From Blastochloris viridis (GTDB taxonomy: Bacteria > Pseudomonadota > Alphaproteobacteria > Rhizobiales > Xanthobacteraceae): DNA of 64,000 nucleotides. The stretch is taken from contig NZ_CP012946.1 in NCBI RefSeq assembly GCF_001402875.1, positions 1,466,001 through 1,530,000 on the forward strand. The letters run 5' to 3'. Under the pieces are notes generated by a model. The model was not told the origin of the DNA. It saw only the letters and a program-made list of their open reading frames with translations, and made no database searches. The position numbers and the translations under genes are program-made. Below are positions 24,917-47,958 of the stretch, piece by piece; position 1 is the stretch's first letter, and each line of letters starts with the position of its first letter.

Positions 24917-25627
24917 ATGAGCAACGTTGGCAAGCGTATCCGGGCCGCCCGCGAGGGCATCGACCCCACGAAGCTCTACCCGCTGGCGGAAGCGGTGGAC
25001 CTGATCAAGTCGCGGGCCAAGGCCAAGTTCGACGAGACGATCGAGATCGCGCTCAATCTGGGCGTCGATCCCCGTCACGCCGACCAGATGGTCCGCGGCG
25101 TCTGCAATCTGCCGAACGGTTCGGGCCGCACCGTGCGCGTCGCGGTGTTCGCGCGCGGCGCCAGGGCCGACGAGGCCAAAGCCGCTGGCGCTGACATCGT
25201 CGGCGCCGAGGACCTGCTGGAAATCGTGCAGGGCGGTACCATCGAGTTTGATCGCTGCATTGCGACGCCGGACCTGATGCCGCTGGTCGGACGCCTCGGC
25301 AAGGTGCTCGGGCCGCGCGGCCTGATGCCGAACCCGAAGGTCGGCACCGTGACGATGGACGTCGGCGGCGCGGTGAAGGCGGCCAAGGGCGGCGCGGTGG
25401 AGTTCCGCGTCGAGAAGGCCGGCATCATCCATGGCGGCATCGGCAAGGCGTCGTTCGCGACCGACAAGCTGGTCGAGAATATCCGCGCCTTCACCGACGC
25501 GGTGGTCAAGGCCAAGCCGACCGGCGCCAAGGGTACCTATCTTCAGCGTATCGCCATTTCCTCGACCATGGGGCCGGGGGTGAAGGTGGAGCCGTCCACA
25601 GTCATTGGCGTCGAAAAGGCAGTTTAG
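24917..25627 (+). CDS. rplA: 50S ribosomal protein L1
   Basis: L1-stalk protein and often the autogenous repressor of rplKA translation; 236 residues from ATG 24917. [43 protein letters not shown] and [14 protein letters not shown] are diagnostic. The repressor role is known in E. coli and inferred here. Confidence 0.98.
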   Translation: MSNVGKRIRAAREGIDPTKLYPLAEAVDLIKSRAKAKFDETIEIALNLGVDPRHADQMVRGVCNLPNGSGRTVRVAVFARGARADEAKAAGADIVGAEDLLEIVQGGTIEFDRCIATPDLMPLVGRLGKVLGPRGLMPNPKVGTVTMDVGGAVKAAKGGAVEFRVEKAGIIHGGIGKASFATDKLVENIRAFTDAVVKAKPTGAKGTYLQRIAISSTMGPGVKVEPSTVIGVEKAV

Positions 25628-25999
25628 GGGCTGACAAACTGCATCAAGAGCGCTTATGTGAGAGTTTGGCTCCGGCTTCGGCCGGAGTCATGTCAGATCC
25701 GCGACGGGGACCCCCCGGCGCGGTGGGGCCGGCGGGCTTGCCCGTCCGGCCTCGTCCTGTCCGAGACTGCGGGTGCCAGTAATGGCCTAATCCCGGCTTA
25801 GGGGCCTGCACAGACGGGGATCAACCGGTTCCGGGTCAGCCCGGGTATCGGTTCGAACCAGCACCTCGGCCCGCTCGCGCGGCGCCCGGGGGGACAGGGC
25901 AACCCGAGCGCCGTTCTTCAAGGGTGGGAATGTCCCGCCTTTGGGGCGGCAGGTGCAACCGGCGGACAATCCTGATTGTTCCGCCAACGGAGACGAAGC
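25628..25999 (+). promoter_or_regulatory. Untranslated leader upstream of rplJ (candidate L10 leader)
   Basis: A 372-base gap with no gene precedes rplJ. It starts with a stable hairpin GCTCCGGC-TTCG-GCCGGAGT (25669-25688), an end or processing site of the rplKA message, and continues with several GC-rich inverted segments. In most bacteria this leader binds the L10-L12 complex to repress rplJL. That is an inference by position; the fold was not computed. Confidence 0.5.
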
Positions 26000-26518
26000 G
26001 TGGATCGCGCGGAAAAGAAGGTCGTCGTCGAGTCGCTCAACGAGCTTTTCAAAGCTTCGAGCGTCGTCGTCGTCGCCCATTATTCCGGCCTCACGGTCGC
26101 CCAGCTTCAGACTCTGCGCAAGCAGATGAAGAAGGTCGGCGCCAGCGTGAAGGTCGCGAAAAACCGCCTCGCGAAGATCGCGCTCGACGGCACGGATGCT
26201 AGCGCCATCGCGCCCCTGCTCAAGGGGCCGACCCTGATCGCCTATTCGGACGATCCGGTGGCCGCACCCAAGGCCGCCATCGAGTTTGCCAAGGCCAACG
26301 ACAAGTTCGTGATCCTTGGCGGCGCGATGGGCAAGACGGCTCTCAGTGTCGACGGAGTGAAGGCGCTTGCCTCGCTGCCGTCGCTTGACGAACTGCGTGC
26401 GAGGCTGGTCGGCGTGCTCAGCGCGCCCGCCACCAAGTTCGCTCAGCTGTCGAAAGAGCCGTCGGCCAAGATGGCCCGCCTGCTCAAGGCCTATGCCGAA
26501 AAGCGCGAAGCCGCGTGA
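26000..26518 (+). CDS. rplJ: 50S ribosomal protein L10
   Basis: Base of the L7/L12 stalk, 172 residues. The start is a GTG at 26000 ([17 protein letters not shown]) with CGGAG 9 bases upstream. The upstream ATG-like frame at 25976 gives residues foreign to L10. [40 protein letters not shown] is the conserved rRNA-binding part; the C-terminal helix carries L12 dimers. Confidence 0.96.
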   Translation: MDRAEKKVVVESLNELFKASSVVVVAHYSGLTVAQLQTLRKQMKKVGASVKVAKNRLAKIALDGTDASAIAPLLKGPTLIAYSDDPVAAPKAAIEFAKANDKFVILGGAMGKTALSVDGVKALASLPSLDELRARLVGVLSAPATKFAQLSKEPSAKMARLLKAYAEKREAA

Positions 26519-26560
26519 GGCTTCCAATACTCCGGTTCGAACTGATAAGGACCAATCTAA

Positions 26561-26935
26561 ATGGCTGATCTGCAGAAGATTTATGACGAGCTCTCCGGCC
26601 TGACCGTGCTGGAAATGGCCGAGCTGACCAAGCTGCTCGAAGAAGGCTGGGGCGTGTCCGCGGCGGCTGCGGTTGCGGTTGCGGCGCCGGCTGCCGGCCC
26701 CGCCGCGGCGCCGGTCGAGGAGAAGACCGAGTTCGACGTGATCCTTGCCGCCGCTGGCGACAAGAAGATCGAGGTCATCAAGGAAGTGCGCGCCATCACC
26801 GGTCTTGGCCTGAAGGAGGCCAAGGATCTGGTCGAGGGCGCGCCGAAGCCGGTCAAGGAAGGCGTGTCCAAGGACGAGGCCGAGAAGCTCAAGGCGCAGC
26901 TCGAGAAGGTTGGCGCCAAGGTCGAGCTTAAGTGA
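26561..26935 (+). CDS. rplL: 50S ribosomal protein L7/L12
   Basis: Stalk protein that recruits the translational GTPases; 124 residues. It has an N-terminal dimer domain, an Ala/Pro hinge ([12 protein letters not shown]) and a C-terminal domain [43 protein letters not shown] lies 9 bases before the ATG. Confidence 0.98.
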   Translation: MADLQKIYDELSGLTVLEMAELTKLLEEGWGVSAAAAVAVAAPAAGPAAAPVEEKTEFDVILAAAGDKKIEVIKEVRAITGLGLKEAKDLVEGAPKPVKEGVSKDEAEKLKAQLEKVGAKVELK

Positions 26936-26948
26936 GTTCGCTCACCGT

Positions 26949-26975
26949 GCGGTCCGGGGTTTTACCCCGGGCCGC
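26949..26975 (+). terminator. Strong hairpin between rplL and rpoB (attenuator or processing site)
   Basis: A 12-bp stem GCGGTCCGGGGT / ACCCCGGGCCGC with a TTT loop starts 13 bases after rplL. There is no T tract, so it is more likely a partial attenuator or RNase III site, as known at the same place in E. coli, than a full terminator. Confidence 0.6.
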
Positions 26976-27212
26976 AACCTGTGGTTCGGATCTGCGTTCG
27001 TGATACGTTGAAACCCGGTCACGCGTTCGGGCCGGTCGAATTCTGGAGCCGGTGATGTGCCGGTTCTTCCCGTCAGGTCGGGTTCGACGGGTAAGTGCTT
27101 AAGGCCCCGACAAAACGGGGACGGCGGACCGAGGGTCGCCGCCGGCGACGTTCCCTCTCGACGGGAACATCGACCCTCCAGCCGGCGGCTGCCGGCGAGC
27201 AATGAGGACACG

Positions 27213-31343
<4,131 letters not shown>

Positions 31344-31454
31344 GGCGCGTGACGCGGGGCGGCTGGGCCGCCCCGTTCCGACCCGAATGAGTGGAATTCG
31401 GCCGACGGTCCAGGCAAAGGCGGTGCCTCGGATGACCGGCGCAAGGAGACGGTG

Positions 31455-35648
<4,194 letters not shown>

Positions 35649-35721
35649 GCCGGCTGGGGCGGATCGCGTCGCCGAGCCGCATAGGCCGCGGCCGTTCCGA
35701 CCGACAGCGCTGACAAGACTG

Positions 35722-35747
35722 GAACGGCCGCCCTCGGGCGGCCGTTC
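35722..35747 (+). terminator. Intrinsic terminator after rpoC
   Basis: An 11-bp stem GAACGGCCGCC / GGCGGCCGTTC with a CTCG loop is followed by GCGTTT. The T tract is short but the stem is very stable. Confidence 0.7.
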
Positions 35748-35929
35748 GCGTTTCGGACGCTGGCCGAGCCAAGGCGTGCCGGCGCCGCTACCGCCGACCG
35801 TCCCGGCCCCGCCAGGACCTGGCCGAGGTCGACTTGGCCGGGGCGACTTGGCCGCAGCCGCGAGAGTGCTTACGCTTCCGTCACGGCGAGACGCTGCGGG
35901 TTGGTGGGCACGCTGTGGAGGGCTGGGCG

Positions 35930-36340
35930 ATGGTGCGGCTGATGTTGGGGCTGGTCGTCACTGGGATGGTGGCGGCGCTGTCCGGGGCAGGGGCGATGGC
36001 CGCGGAGGGCGTCCGCAAGGCGTCGCTGCCGGGTACGGCGATGACTGCGACGGAAATCCAGACTTTTGCGGTCGGCGTCCGGCTGGAGTCGGTGGCGCCG
36101 GACGGCGCGCGCGCCATCGTCACCCACAGGGCGGACGGTACCAGCGTCTACGAGCTGGTTCGCGGCGATAAGAAGACGCGAATCAATGGAATCTGGACCG
36201 TTCGCGGAAATCAGTTCTGCCGTCGGTTCGATCGGCCGAAGGAGAACGAGATTTGCCTGGATTATCGCCGCGTCAACGACTCGACGGTCGCGGTCTATAA
36301 CGTCAGGAAGCTGATCGCCCGTCAGCACCGGCTGCAGTGA
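35930..36340 (+). CDS. Small secreted protein of unknown function
   Basis: 136 residues from ATG 35930, with GGAGGG about 9 bases upstream. The start MVRLMLGLVVTGMVAALSGAGAMAAEG is a Sec signal peptide with an AMA-type cleavage site. The mature part has IWTVRGNQFCRRFDRPKENEICLDYRRVNDSTVAVYNV, with two Cys that could form a disulfide. It resembles small periplasmic proteins of rhizobia, but no family is named. It interrupts the rpoC-rpsL neighbourhood that is contiguous in many relatives. Confidence 0.7.
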   Translation: MVRLMLGLVVTGMVAALSGAGAMAAEGVRKASLPGTAMTATEIQTFAVGVRLESVAPDGARAIVTHRADGTSVYELVRGDKKTRINGIWTVRGNQFCRRFDRPKENEICLDYRRVNDSTVAVYNVRKLIARQHRLQ

Positions 36341-37079
36341 AAGCACCTGCTTCGAATCGGAACGTTGCGTCTGCGCCGGGATTTTCTTCGAATCATCTGC
36401 GCATTTCGAATCATCCGGCACGAGGGTTAGCGGCGCCGATCAGCATTGGCGGGGGTCATTGTGACCGGCGAGGCCGCGATTCCCCCTCCGTGCGGGCTTT
36501 GGTCGCAACGGTGACGATTCCGTCTCAGGAAAGAATCGTTTCCAAATGCAGCGGTGAGTTGGCGCAAAATTAACCGTTTCGCGGGAAATTCCGGCCGGTT
36601 TGGCGCGGTGAAGGCACCCAAAGGCGGCTTAAGGCGAGGCGGGCATAGCTGCCGTGCACCTGGGGCGTGAGTAAATACCACCTGAAATGGCGGCGGAATG
36701 CATCGATCGTCCGACCGGGATGGTTTCCAAGCGTTTTCAGGCTTGACGCCTCGCAGCACAGCTTCTAGAAACGCCGGACTTTCGACAGGCGGTCGGTTCC
36801 GCCCGATCCGCGCGCCTAGCGTGGACGCAGGGATCCGAGACGCTGTCGCAGTAGCCGGCGAAAGCTGAAACCAGGCGCAAGCCCCAGGTTGCATGAACGC
36901 AGTGGAATTTCTGCTGCGGTCCTCTTTTGCAGCGAAACGCTCTCCGCCAAATGGCGGGCGGCGTTTACGGCGTTTGGGCTGTTCGAACATGGGCGGCCGT
37001 TTCGCGATTGCGGGTATGACACCCGCCGTCGCGGGTGAGTTCGGTCGAGAGACGAAACAAAAGGGTCCGAAGGCGAACC
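36341..37079. other. Long gap and leader upstream of rpsL
   Basis: 740 bases without a convincing gene on either strand. The last third holds a likely promoter (36743-36771, listed), giving a leader of about 300 bases for the rpsL-rpsG-fusA-tuf message. Bases 37009-37035 contain the inverted repeat ACACCCGCC-GTC-GCGGGTG, which could regulate it. Confidence 0.5.
36743..36771 (+). promoter_or_regulatory. Candidate housekeeping promoter of the rpsL operon
   Basis: TTGACG at 36743-36748 and TAGAAA at 36766-36771 are 17 bases apart, a good match to the -35 and a fair match to the -10 of the main sigma factor. It is the best promoter-like pair in the gap. Confidence 0.5.
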
Positions 37080-37933
<854 letters not shown>

Positions 37934-37966
37934 CGCTGGTCGCGCGCGCCCGTCGAGGACATTCTC

Positions 37967-40042
<2,076 letters not shown>

Positions 40043-40095
40043 GACCCAGCCGGATGGACCGTACGACAGGCTGACATCGACGGAGATTACGAGCG

Positions 40096-41286
<1,191 letters not shown>

Positions 41287-41361
41287 GTGTCACGCAGCGC
41301 GGCGCGTCACGCTTTGCGTGGCGCGCCGTCTGCACCGGTCTCGCGAACGAAAGCAAGAACG

Positions 41362-41670
41362 ATGAACGGTCAGAACATTCGGATCCGCCTGAAGGCGTTC
41401 GATCACCGAATTCTCGACGCCTCGACGCGCGAGATCGTCAACACGGCGAAGCGGACGGGCGCGCAGGTGCGGGGTCCGATCCCGCTGCCGACGCGGATCG
41501 AGAAGTTCACCGTGAACCGCTCGCCGCACATCGACAAGAAGAGCCGCGAGCAATTTGAGATCCGTACCCACAAGCGTGTCCTCGACATCGTCGATCCGAC
41601 ACCGCAGACGGTCGATGCGCTTATGAAGCTCGACCTTGCGGCCGGCGTCGATGTCGAGATCAAGCTCTGA
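41362..41670 (+). CDS. rpsJ: 30S ribosomal protein S10
   Basis: 102 residues from ATG 41362 ([19 protein letters not shown]). The in-frame upstream part is not S10-like. It is the first gene of the S10 operon and, as NusE, also a transcription antitermination partner of NusB. Confidence 0.97.
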   Translation: MNGQNIRIRLKAFDHRILDASTREIVNTAKRTGAQVRGPIPLPTRIEKFTVNRSPHIDKKSREQFEIRTHKRVLDIVDPTPQTVDALMKLDLAAGVDVEIKL

Positions 41671-41692
41671 GGCGACAGGAAGGAAGAGGGCT

Positions 41693-42406
41693 ATGCGCTC
41701 CGGAGTCATCGCCCAGAAGGTCGGCATGACCCGCGTCTTTACAGACGGCGGTGAGCATGTGCCGGTCACGGTGCTGCGAGTCGAAAATTGCCAGGTGGTT
41801 GCTCATCGCACCGCCGAACGGAACGGCTATGTCGCGCTGCAGCTTGGCGTCGGCAAGGCGAAGGTGAAGAACGTCAGCAAGGCTGAGCGTGGGCACTTCG
41901 CGGTTGCGAATGTCGAGCCCAAGCGCAAGCTTGCCGAATTCGCCGTTGAAGAGGACGGTCTGATCCCGGTTGGTGCCGAGATCACGGTCGACCATTTCGT
42001 GGTGGGCCAGTTTGTCGACGTGACCGGTACCTCGACGGGTAAAGGTTTCGCCGGCGGCATGAAGCGGCACAATTTCGGCGGCCTGCGTGCAACGCACGGC
42101 GTGTCGGTTTCGCACCGCTCGATCGGCTCGACCGGCGGTCGTCAGGACCCTGGCAAGACGTTCAAGAACAAGCGGATGCCCGGTCACATGGGCGCCACGA
42201 CGGTGACCACCCAGAACCTTCGGGTCGTGCAGACGGATGTCGCGCGCGGTCTGATCCTGGTCGAGGGTGCGGTTCCCGGCGTCGCCGGTGGCTGGATCAC
42301 GGTGCGCGATGCGGTGAAGCGTAAGCTGCCGCAGGATGCGCCTAAGCCCGGCAAGTTCCGTCTGCCGAGCAATGGCGGCGTTGCCGAGAGCGGGGAGAGC
42401 GCGTGA
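41693..42406 (+). CDS. rplC: 50S ribosomal protein L3
   Basis: 237 residues from ATG 41693 (GGAAGAGGG upstream). It shows [16 protein letters not shown] and the loop region [44 protein letters not shown], which reaches the peptidyl transferase centre. The stop shares one base with the rplD start. Confidence 0.97.
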   Translation: MRSGVIAQKVGMTRVFTDGGEHVPVTVLRVENCQVVAHRTAERNGYVALQLGVGKAKVKNVSKAERGHFAVANVEPKRKLAEFAVEEDGLIPVGAEITVDHFVVGQFVDVTGTSTGKGFAGGMKRHNFGGLRATHGVSVSHRSIGSTGGRQDPGKTFKNKRMPGHMGATTVTTQNLRVVQTDVARGLILVEGAVPGVAGGWITVRDAVKRKLPQDAPKPGKFRLPSNGGVAESGESA

Positions 42407-43026
42407 TGGAAATCAAGGTCAAGACGCTCGACGGCGCCGAGGCCGGTTCGGTCACGCTGTCCGACGACATTTTCGGCCTGGAGCCGCGTGCGGACATCCT
42501 GCACCGCATGGTGACGTGGCAGCTTGCCAAGCGGCAGGCTGGCACGCACAAGGTGAAGAACCGGGCGGAAATCAACCGGACCACCAAGAAGATCTATAAG
42601 CAGAAGGGCACCGGCGGTGCTCGTCACGGCTCGGCCCGCGTGCCGCAGTTCCGTGGCGGCGGTCGCGCGTTCGGCCCGCTGGTGCGCTCGTACGCCATCG
42701 ATCTTCCGAAGAAGGTGCGCGTGCTGGGTCTCAAGCATGCGCTGTCGACCAAGGCGAAGAGCGAGGCGATCATCGTTCTCGACGCGCTGAGCCTGTCCGA
42801 GCCGAAGACCAAGGCGCTGAGCGAGCGTCTGTCGAAGCTCGGTCTGGCCAACGCGCTGGTGATCGACGGGGCCGAGGTGAACACGAATTTCGGCCTCGCC
42901 GCGCGCAACCTGCCGAACCTGGACGTGCTGCCGGTGCAGGGCATCAACGTCTACGACATTCTGCGGCGCGAAAAGCTGGTGCTGACCCGCGCTGCCGTTG
43001 AGGCGCTGGAGGCGCGATTCAAATGA
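42406..43026 (+). CDS. rplD: 50S ribosomal protein L4
   Basis: 206 residues. The exit-tunnel loop is at [27 protein letters not shown]4 is the autogenous repressor of the S10 operon in enterobacteria, though not shown for this group. Starts within TGATG, coupled to rplC. Confidence 0.97.
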   Translation: MEIKVKTLDGAEAGSVTLSDDIFGLEPRADILHRMVTWQLAKRQAGTHKVKNRAEINRTTKKIYKQKGTGGARHGSARVPQFRGGGRAFGPLVRSYAIDLPKKVRVLGLKHALSTKAKSEAIIVLDALSLSEPKTKALSERLSKLGLANALVIDGAEVNTNFGLAARNLPNLDVLPVQGINVYDILRREKLVLTRAAVEALEARFK

Positions 43027-43319
43027 GCATCGACCCGCGCCTCTATGATGTCATCGTCTCTCCGGTGATCACCGAAAAGGCGACGATGGCGTCCGAGAAC
43101 AATCAAGTGGTGTTCAAGGTCGCCCGGACCGCGACGAAGCCGCAGATCAAGGAAGCGGTGGAGAAGCTGTTCGAGGTCAAGGTCGAGGCCGTCAACACCT
43201 TGGTCCGCAAGGGCAAGGTCAAGCGGTTCCGTGGCCGGATCGGCGAACAGTCCGACGTCAAGCGGGCGATCGTGACCCTCGCCGAGGGCCACAAGATCGA
43301 CGTGACGACGGGCCTGTGA
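43023..43319 (+). CDS. rplW: 50S ribosomal protein L23
   Basis: 98 residues at the tunnel exit, the docking site of trigger factor and [16 protein letters not shown] and [25 protein letters not shown] are typical. It overlaps rplD by ATGA. Confidence 0.97.
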   Translation: MSIDPRLYDVIVSPVITEKATMASENNQVVFKVARTATKPQIKEAVEKLFEVKVEAVNTLVRKGKVKRFRGRIGEQSDVKRAIVTLAEGHKIDVTTGL

Positions 43320-43338
43320 GGCGACGGGGAGACTGAAA

Positions 43339-44175
43339 ATGGCTTTGAAGACATTTAAGCCCGTCACGCCGTCGCAGCGCCAGTTGGTGCTGGTCGACCG
43401 GTCGACGCTGTGGAAGGGCAAGCCGGTCAAGGCGCTGACGGTCGGCAAGTCGTCCAGCGGCGGCCGCAACAATATGGGGCGGATCACGGTCCGTTTCCGC
43501 GGCGGCGGCCACAAGCAATCCTACCGCTTGGTCGACTTCAAGCGGTTGAAGCGCGATATGCCGGCGACGGTTGAGCGGCTCGAGTACGATCCCAACCGGT
43601 CGGCGTTCATCGCGCTGATCCGGTACGAGGACGGCACGCTCAGCTACATTCTGGCGCCGCAGCGGCTGTCGCCGGGCGACGCCGTGATCGCTGGCCGTCA
43701 GGTCGACGTGAAGCCGGGCAACGCCATGCCGCTCAGCTCGGCGCCGGTCGGCACGATCGTGCACAATGTCGAGATGAAGGCGGGCAAGGGCGGGCAGATT
43801 GCGCGCTCGGCCGGCACCTACGCGCAGATCGTCGGTCGCGACCAGGGTTACGTCATCCTGCGTCTCAACTCCGGTGAGCAGCGCTTGGTCTCGGGTGCCT
43901 GCTACGCGACGGTCGGTGCGGTGTCCAACGCCGATCACATGAACGTCTCGAGCGGCAAGGCCGGACGCTCGCGGTGGCTCGGGTTCCGCCCGCACAACCG
44001 CGGCGTGACGATGAACCCGATCGATCATCCGCACGGCGGTGGTGAAGGCCGTACCTCGGGTGGCCGTCATCCGGTGACGCCGTGGGGCTTCCCGACCAAG
44101 GGCAAAAAGACGCGCAGCAACAAGCGGACCGACAAGTTTATCGTGTCGAGCCGTCACGCTCGCAAGAAGAAGTGA
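43339..44175 (+). CDS. rplB: 50S ribosomal protein L2
   Basis: 278 residues; RNA-binding domain followed by the C-terminal [26 protein letters not shown], whose His is close to the peptidyl transferase centre. Confidence 0.98.
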   Translation: MALKTFKPVTPSQRQLVLVDRSTLWKGKPVKALTVGKSSSGGRNNMGRITVRFRGGGHKQSYRLVDFKRLKRDMPATVERLEYDPNRSAFIALIRYEDGTLSYILAPQRLSPGDAVIAGRQVDVKPGNAMPLSSAPVGTIVHNVEMKAGKGGQIARSAGTYAQIVGRDQGYVILRLNSGEQRLVSGACYATVGAVSNADHMNVSSGKAGRSRWLGFRPHNRGVTMNPIDHPHGGGEGRTSGGRHPVTPWGFPTKGKKTRSNKRTDKFIVSSRHARKKK

Positions 44176-44184
44176 GGATTGGCG

Positions 44185-44463
44185 ATGGCGCGTTCGGTCT
44201 GGAAGGGCCCGTTCGTCGACGGCTTTCTGCTCAAGAAGGCAGAAGCTGCGCGCGGCTCGGGCCGCGCCGAGGTGATCAAGATCTGGAGCCGCCGCTCCAC
44301 GATCCTGCCGCAGTTCGTCGGCCTCACCTTCGGCGTCTATAACGGCAACAAGCACGTTCCGGTGTACGTGAGCGAGGACATGGTCGGGCATAAGTTCGGC
44401 GAGTTCTCGCCGACCCGGACATTCCACGGCCACGCGGCCGACAAGAAAGCCAAGCGGAAGTGA
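44185..44463 (+). CDS. rpsS: 30S ribosomal protein S19
   Basis: 92 residues from ATG 44185 ([20 protein letters not shown]). A TTG two codons upstream is in frame but not needed. Diagnostic: [24 protein letters not shown] and [16 protein letters not shown]. Confidence 0.97.
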   Translation: MARSVWKGPFVDGFLLKKAEAARGSGRAEVIKIWSRRSTILPQFVGLTFGVYNGNKHVPVYVSEDMVGHKFGEFSPTRTFHGHAADKKAKRK

Positions 44464-44475
44464 GGCGAGGTCGTC

Positions 44476-44862
44476 ATGGGTAAGCCGGCGCGCGAGCGCA
44501 CACTTAAAGATAGCGAGGCGATGGCCCAGGCGCGCAATCTGCGCGTCAGCCCGCAGAAGCTCAACCTGGTTGCGGGCCTGATCCGCGGCAAGAAGGTTGC
44601 GAGCGCGCTGGCCGACCTCGAATTTTCGAAGAAGCGCATCGCAAAAGACGTTCGCAAGTGCTTGGAATCGGCTATCGCCAATGCGGAGAACAATCACAAT
44701 CTGGACGTCGATGATCTGATCGTCGCCGACGCCCACGTCGGCAAGTCGATGGTCATCAAGCGGTTCGTTCCGCGTGGCCGTGGTCGTGTCGGACGGATTT
44801 TGCGGGCGTTTTCGAATATCACCATCGTCGTCCGCCAGGTCGAGGCGGCTGCCTCCGAGTGA
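44476..44862 (+). CDS. rplV: 50S ribosomal protein L22
   Basis: 128 residues. It contains [21 protein letters not shown] and the hairpin [17 protein letters not shown] that lines the exit tunnel and is a macrolide contact. Confidence 0.97.
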   Translation: MGKPARERTLKDSEAMAQARNLRVSPQKLNLVAGLIRGKKVASALADLEFSKKRIAKDVRKCLESAIANAENNHNLDVDDLIVADAHVGKSMVIKRFVPRGRGRVGRILRAFSNITIVVRQVEAAASE

Positions 44863-44878
44863 GAGGCCGGAGAGCAAC

Positions 44879-45586
44879 ATGGGTCAGAAGGTCAATCCGA
44901 TCGGGCTTCGGCTCGGCATCAACCGGACCTGGGACAGCCGCTGGTTCGCCACAAAGGGCGAGTACGGCAAGCTGCTCCATGAGGATATGGAAATCCGGCG
45001 TCAGCTCCAGAAGGAGCTGAAGCAGGCCGCGGTGTCGCGCATCATCATCGAGCGTCCGCACAAGAAGTGCCGCGTCACCATCCACTCGGCTCGTCCGGGC
45101 GTGGTGATCGGCAAGAAGGGCGCCGACATCGACAAGCTGCGTAAGCGCATCGGTGCGCTGACGAAATCGGAAGTGGTTCTGAATATCGTCGAGAACCGCA
45201 AGCCGGAGGTCGATGCCAAGCTGGTGGCCGAGTCGATCGCCCAGCAGCTGGAGCGCCGCGTGGCGTTCCGCCGGGCCATGAAGCGCGCCGTTCAGTCGGC
45301 GATGCGTCTGGGCGCCGAGGGCATTCGTATCAACTGCTCGGGGCGTCTTGGCGGTGCCGAGATCGCGCGCATGGAGTGGTATCGCGAAGGTCGCGTGCCG
45401 CTGCACACGCTGCGCGCGGATATCGACTACGGTCAGGCCACGGCGTTCACGACCTACGGCACCTGCGGCGTGAAGGTGTGGATCTTCAAGGGCGAGATCC
45501 TCGAGCACGACCCGATGGCGCAGGACAAGCGCCTGGCGGAAGCCGAGCCGTCCTCTGGTCGCTCGCGTCGCGACCAGGCGGTCTGA
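44879..45586 (+). CDS. rpsC: 30S ribosomal protein S3
   Basis: 235 residues from ATG 44879 ([22 protein letters not shown]). KH domain with [17 protein letters not shown]; mRNA entry helicase region. The frame is open upstream over rplV but the homologous start is clear. Confidence 0.98.
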   Translation: MGQKVNPIGLRLGINRTWDSRWFATKGEYGKLLHEDMEIRRQLQKELKQAAVSRIIIERPHKKCRVTIHSARPGVVIGKKGADIDKLRKRIGALTKSEVVLNIVENRKPEVDAKLVAESIAQQLERRVAFRRAMKRAVQSAMRLGAEGIRINCSGRLGGAEIARMEWYREGRVPLHTLRADIDYGQATAFTTYGTCGVKVWIFKGEILEHDPMAQDKRLAEAEPSSGRSRRDQAV

Positions 45587-45610
45587 AGATAGGGAAACGG
45601 ACGGCGAGCC

Positions 45611-46024
45611 ATGCTGCAGCCCAACCGAACGAAATTTCGCAAGGCCCACAAGGGCCGCATTCACGGTGTCGCCACCGCCGGGACCTCGCTCAATTTCGGC
45701 CAGTTCGGCCTGAAGGCGATGGAGCCGGAGCGTGTCACCGCGCGTCAGATCGAAGCGGCCCGCCGCGCGATGACGCGCCACATGAAGCGCGCCGGGCGCG
45801 TCTGGATCCGAGTGTTTCCGGACGTGCCGGTGTCGAAGAAGCCGGCCGAAGTCCGCATGGGCTCCGGCAAGGGCGCTCCCGAATTGTGGGTGGTTCGGGT
45901 GAAGCCCGGCCGCATCCTGTTCGAGATCGACGGCGTGTCGAACGAACTGGCGCGCGAAGCGCTGACCCTGGCGGCTGCGAAGCTGCCGATCAAGACGCGC
46001 TTCGTGGCGCGCATCGCCGAGTGA
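45611..46024 (+). CDS. rplP: 50S ribosomal protein L16
   Basis: 137 residues; [19 protein letters not shown] start, and [22 protein letters not shown]. It helps position tRNA at the A site. Confidence 0.98.
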   Translation: MLQPNRTKFRKAHKGRIHGVATAGTSLNFGQFGLKAMEPERVTARQIEAARRAMTRHMKRAGRVWIRVFPDVPVSKKPAEVRMGSGKGAPELWVVRVKPGRILFEIDGVSNELAREALTLAAAKLPIKTRFVARIAE

Positions 46025-46034
46025 GGAGGTTGCC

Positions 46035-46241
46035 GTGAAGGCGTCCGACGTGCGGGTGATGACGCCCGACCAGATCGCAGACGAGGTCCTGAAGCTCAAG
46101 AAGGAGCAGTTCAATCTGCGCTTTCAGCGGGCGACGGGACAGCTCGAAAATACCGCGCGCGTGCGCGCCGTGCGCCGCGATATCGCGCGGCTGAAGACCA
46201 TCGCCGCCGAAAAGCGCGCCGCTGCGCCGGCCAAGGGTTGA
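46035..46241 (+). CDS. rpmC: 50S ribosomal protein L29
   Basis: 68 residues with a GTG start at 46035 just after [22 protein letters not shown] helix (here [39 protein letters not shown]). Confidence 0.96.
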   Translation: MKASDVRVMTPDQIADEVLKLKKEQFNLRFQRATGQLENTARVRAVRRDIARLKTIAAEKRAAAPAKG

Positions 46242-46251
46242 GGAGACGACT

Positions 46252-46491
46252 ATGCCGAAGCGCGTGCTGGAAGGCACCGTGGTGAGCGACAAGCAGGACA
46301 AGACCGTCGTGGTTCGTGTCGAGCGGCGCTTTACCCATCCGGTGCTGAAGAAGACCGTCCGGCGGTCGAAGAAGTTTCACGCCCACGACGAGGCGAACAA
46401 GTTCAAGGTCGGTGATACCGTCTCCATCCAGGAGCACTCCCCGATCTCGAAGCTGAAGCGCTGGATCGTGGTCGAAAACGAGAGCAAGTGA
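46252..46491 (+). CDS. rpsQ: 30S ribosomal protein S17
   Basis: 79 residues, OB fold with [43 protein letters not shown]. It closes the S10 operon proteins; 79 bases separate it from rplN. Confidence 0.97.
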   Translation: MPKRVLEGTVVSDKQDKTVVVRVERRFTHPVLKKTVRRSKKFHAHDEANKFKVGDTVSIQEHSPISKLKRWIVVENESK

Positions 46492-46570
46492 CGGAATCGT
46501 CCGTCGAATAAATTTGAATCCCCGCGAGGCACCATGAGAGTGTCGCGCGACCGCGAGAGGACGGTGCGTC

Positions 46571-46939
46571 ATGATTCAGATGCAGACCAATCTCGACGTG
46601 GCGGACAATTCCGGCGCGCGCCGTGTCATGTGCATCAAGGTGCTGGGCGGCTCGAAGCGCAAGTACGCCCATGTCGGCGACATCATTGTGGTGTCGGTCA
46701 AGGAGGCGATCCCGCGCGGTCGCGTCAAGAAGGGCGACGTGATGAAGGCGGTCGTCGTCCGCACGGCGAAGGATATCCGTCGGCCTGACGGATCGGTGAT
46801 CCGGTTCGACCGCAATGCGGCCGTGCTGATCAACAACCAGAAAGAGCCGATCGGCACCCGTATCTTTGGACCGGTGCCGCGCGAGCTTCGGGCGAAGAAC
46901 CATATGAAGATCATCTCGCTCGCCCCGGAGGTGCTGTGA
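46571..46939 (+). CDS. rplN: 50S ribosomal protein L14
   Basis: 122 residues; [33 protein letters not shown] is diagnostic. First gene of the spc group; its stop overlaps the ATG of rplX by one base. Confidence 0.98.
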   Translation: MIQMQTNLDVADNSGARRVMCIKVLGGSKRKYAHVGDIIVVSVKEAIPRGRVKKGDVMKAVVVRTAKDIRRPDGSVIRFDRNAAVLINNQKEPIGTRIFGPVPRELRAKNHMKIISLAPEVL

Positions 46940-47256
46940 TGGCGGCGAAAATTCGCAAGGGCGACAAGGTTGTCGTGCTGACCGGCCGCGACAAGGGCCG
47001 CAGCGGCGAGGTGATCGAGGTTCGTCCCACCGAGGGACGGGCTTTGGTGCGCGGCGTCAACATCGTCAAGCGCCACCAGCGGCAGACCCAGACGCAGCAG
47101 GGCGGCATCATCTCCAAGGAGGCGCCGATCCAGCTGTCCAATCTCGCGGTCGCCGACCCTAAGGATGGCAAGCCGAGCCGCGTCGGTTTCCAGGTGCTCG
47201 ATGACGGTCGCAAGGTGCGGATCGCCAAGCGGTCGGGAGAACGGATCGATGGCTGA
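46939..47256 (+). CDS. rplX: 50S ribosomal protein L24
   Basis: 105 residues with an N-terminal KOW motif ([24 protein letters not shown]). The last 8 bases overlap the start of rplE. Confidence 0.97.
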   Translation: MAAKIRKGDKVVVLTGRDKGRSGEVIEVRPTEGRALVRGVNIVKRHQRQTQTQQGGIISKEAPIQLSNLAVADPKDGKPSRVGFQVLDDGRKVRIAKRSGERIDG

Positions 47257-47923
47257 TAAGAATCCGAAGACCGGTGCCGTGCAGGCGCCGAAGAAGGACA
47301 AGGCTGGCGCTGGCAAGGGCGCCAAGGAAGCCAAGGCTACGCCGAAGGCGAAGCCGGCTGGCGGCGTGGAGATCGCCGTGCCGCCGGCGCGCCTGCGGAT
47401 TTTCTTCGACGAGGTGGTTCGTCCGAAGCTGATCGAAGAGTTTGGGTACAAGAACCGGTTCGAAGTGCCGGTGATCGAAAAGATCGTGCTCAACATGGGC
47501 GTGGGCGAGGGCACTGCGGACCGCAAGAAGGTCGAGAACGCGGCGGCCGATCTCGCGCTGATCGCCGGTCAGAAGCCGGTCATCACCAATGCGCGCAAGT
47601 CGATCGCGACGTTCAAGCTGCGCGAGGGCCAGGCCATCGGTGCCAAGGTCACGCTGCGCAAGGCGCGCATGTACGAGTTTCTGGACCGGCTCGTGAACAT
47701 GGCGCTGCCCCGCGTGCGTGACTTCCGCGGCCTGTCGCCGAAGAGCTTTGATGGGCGCGGCAACTATGCGCTCGGTCTCAAGGAGCACATCGTGTTCCCG
47801 GAGATCAACTACGATAAGGTCGAGCAGATTTGGGGTCTCGACATTGTCGTCTGCACCACCGCGCGCACCGACGACGAGGCGCGCGCGCTGCTGCGCCACT
47901 TCAATTTCCCCTTCCGGCAGTGA
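47249..47923 (+). CDS. rplE: 50S ribosomal protein L5, with an N-terminal extension
   Basis: 224 residues from ATG 47249, about 40 more than usual. GGGAGA lies 8 bases upstream. Residues 1-40 are Lys/Ala/Gly-rich ([20 protein letters not shown] and so on) and look disordered. The conserved L5 body starts near [22 protein letters not shown] and includes [11 protein letters not shown] and [24 protein letters not shown] codons at residues 11, 40 and 45 are possible later starts but lack a good ribosome site. Confidence 0.95.
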   Translation: MADKNPKTGAVQAPKKDKAGAGKGAKEAKATPKAKPAGGVEIAVPPARLRIFFDEVVRPKLIEEFGYKNRFEVPVIEKIVLNMGVGEGTADRKKVENAAADLALIAGQKPVITNARKSIATFKLREGQAIGAKVTLRKARMYEFLDRLVNMALPRVRDFRGLSPKSFDGRGNYALGLKEHIVFPEINYDKVEQIWGLDIVVCTTARTDDEARALLRHFNFPFRQ

Positions 47924-47958
47924 GACGAGCGTCTCAGACGCGGAACACGGAGTGACAC

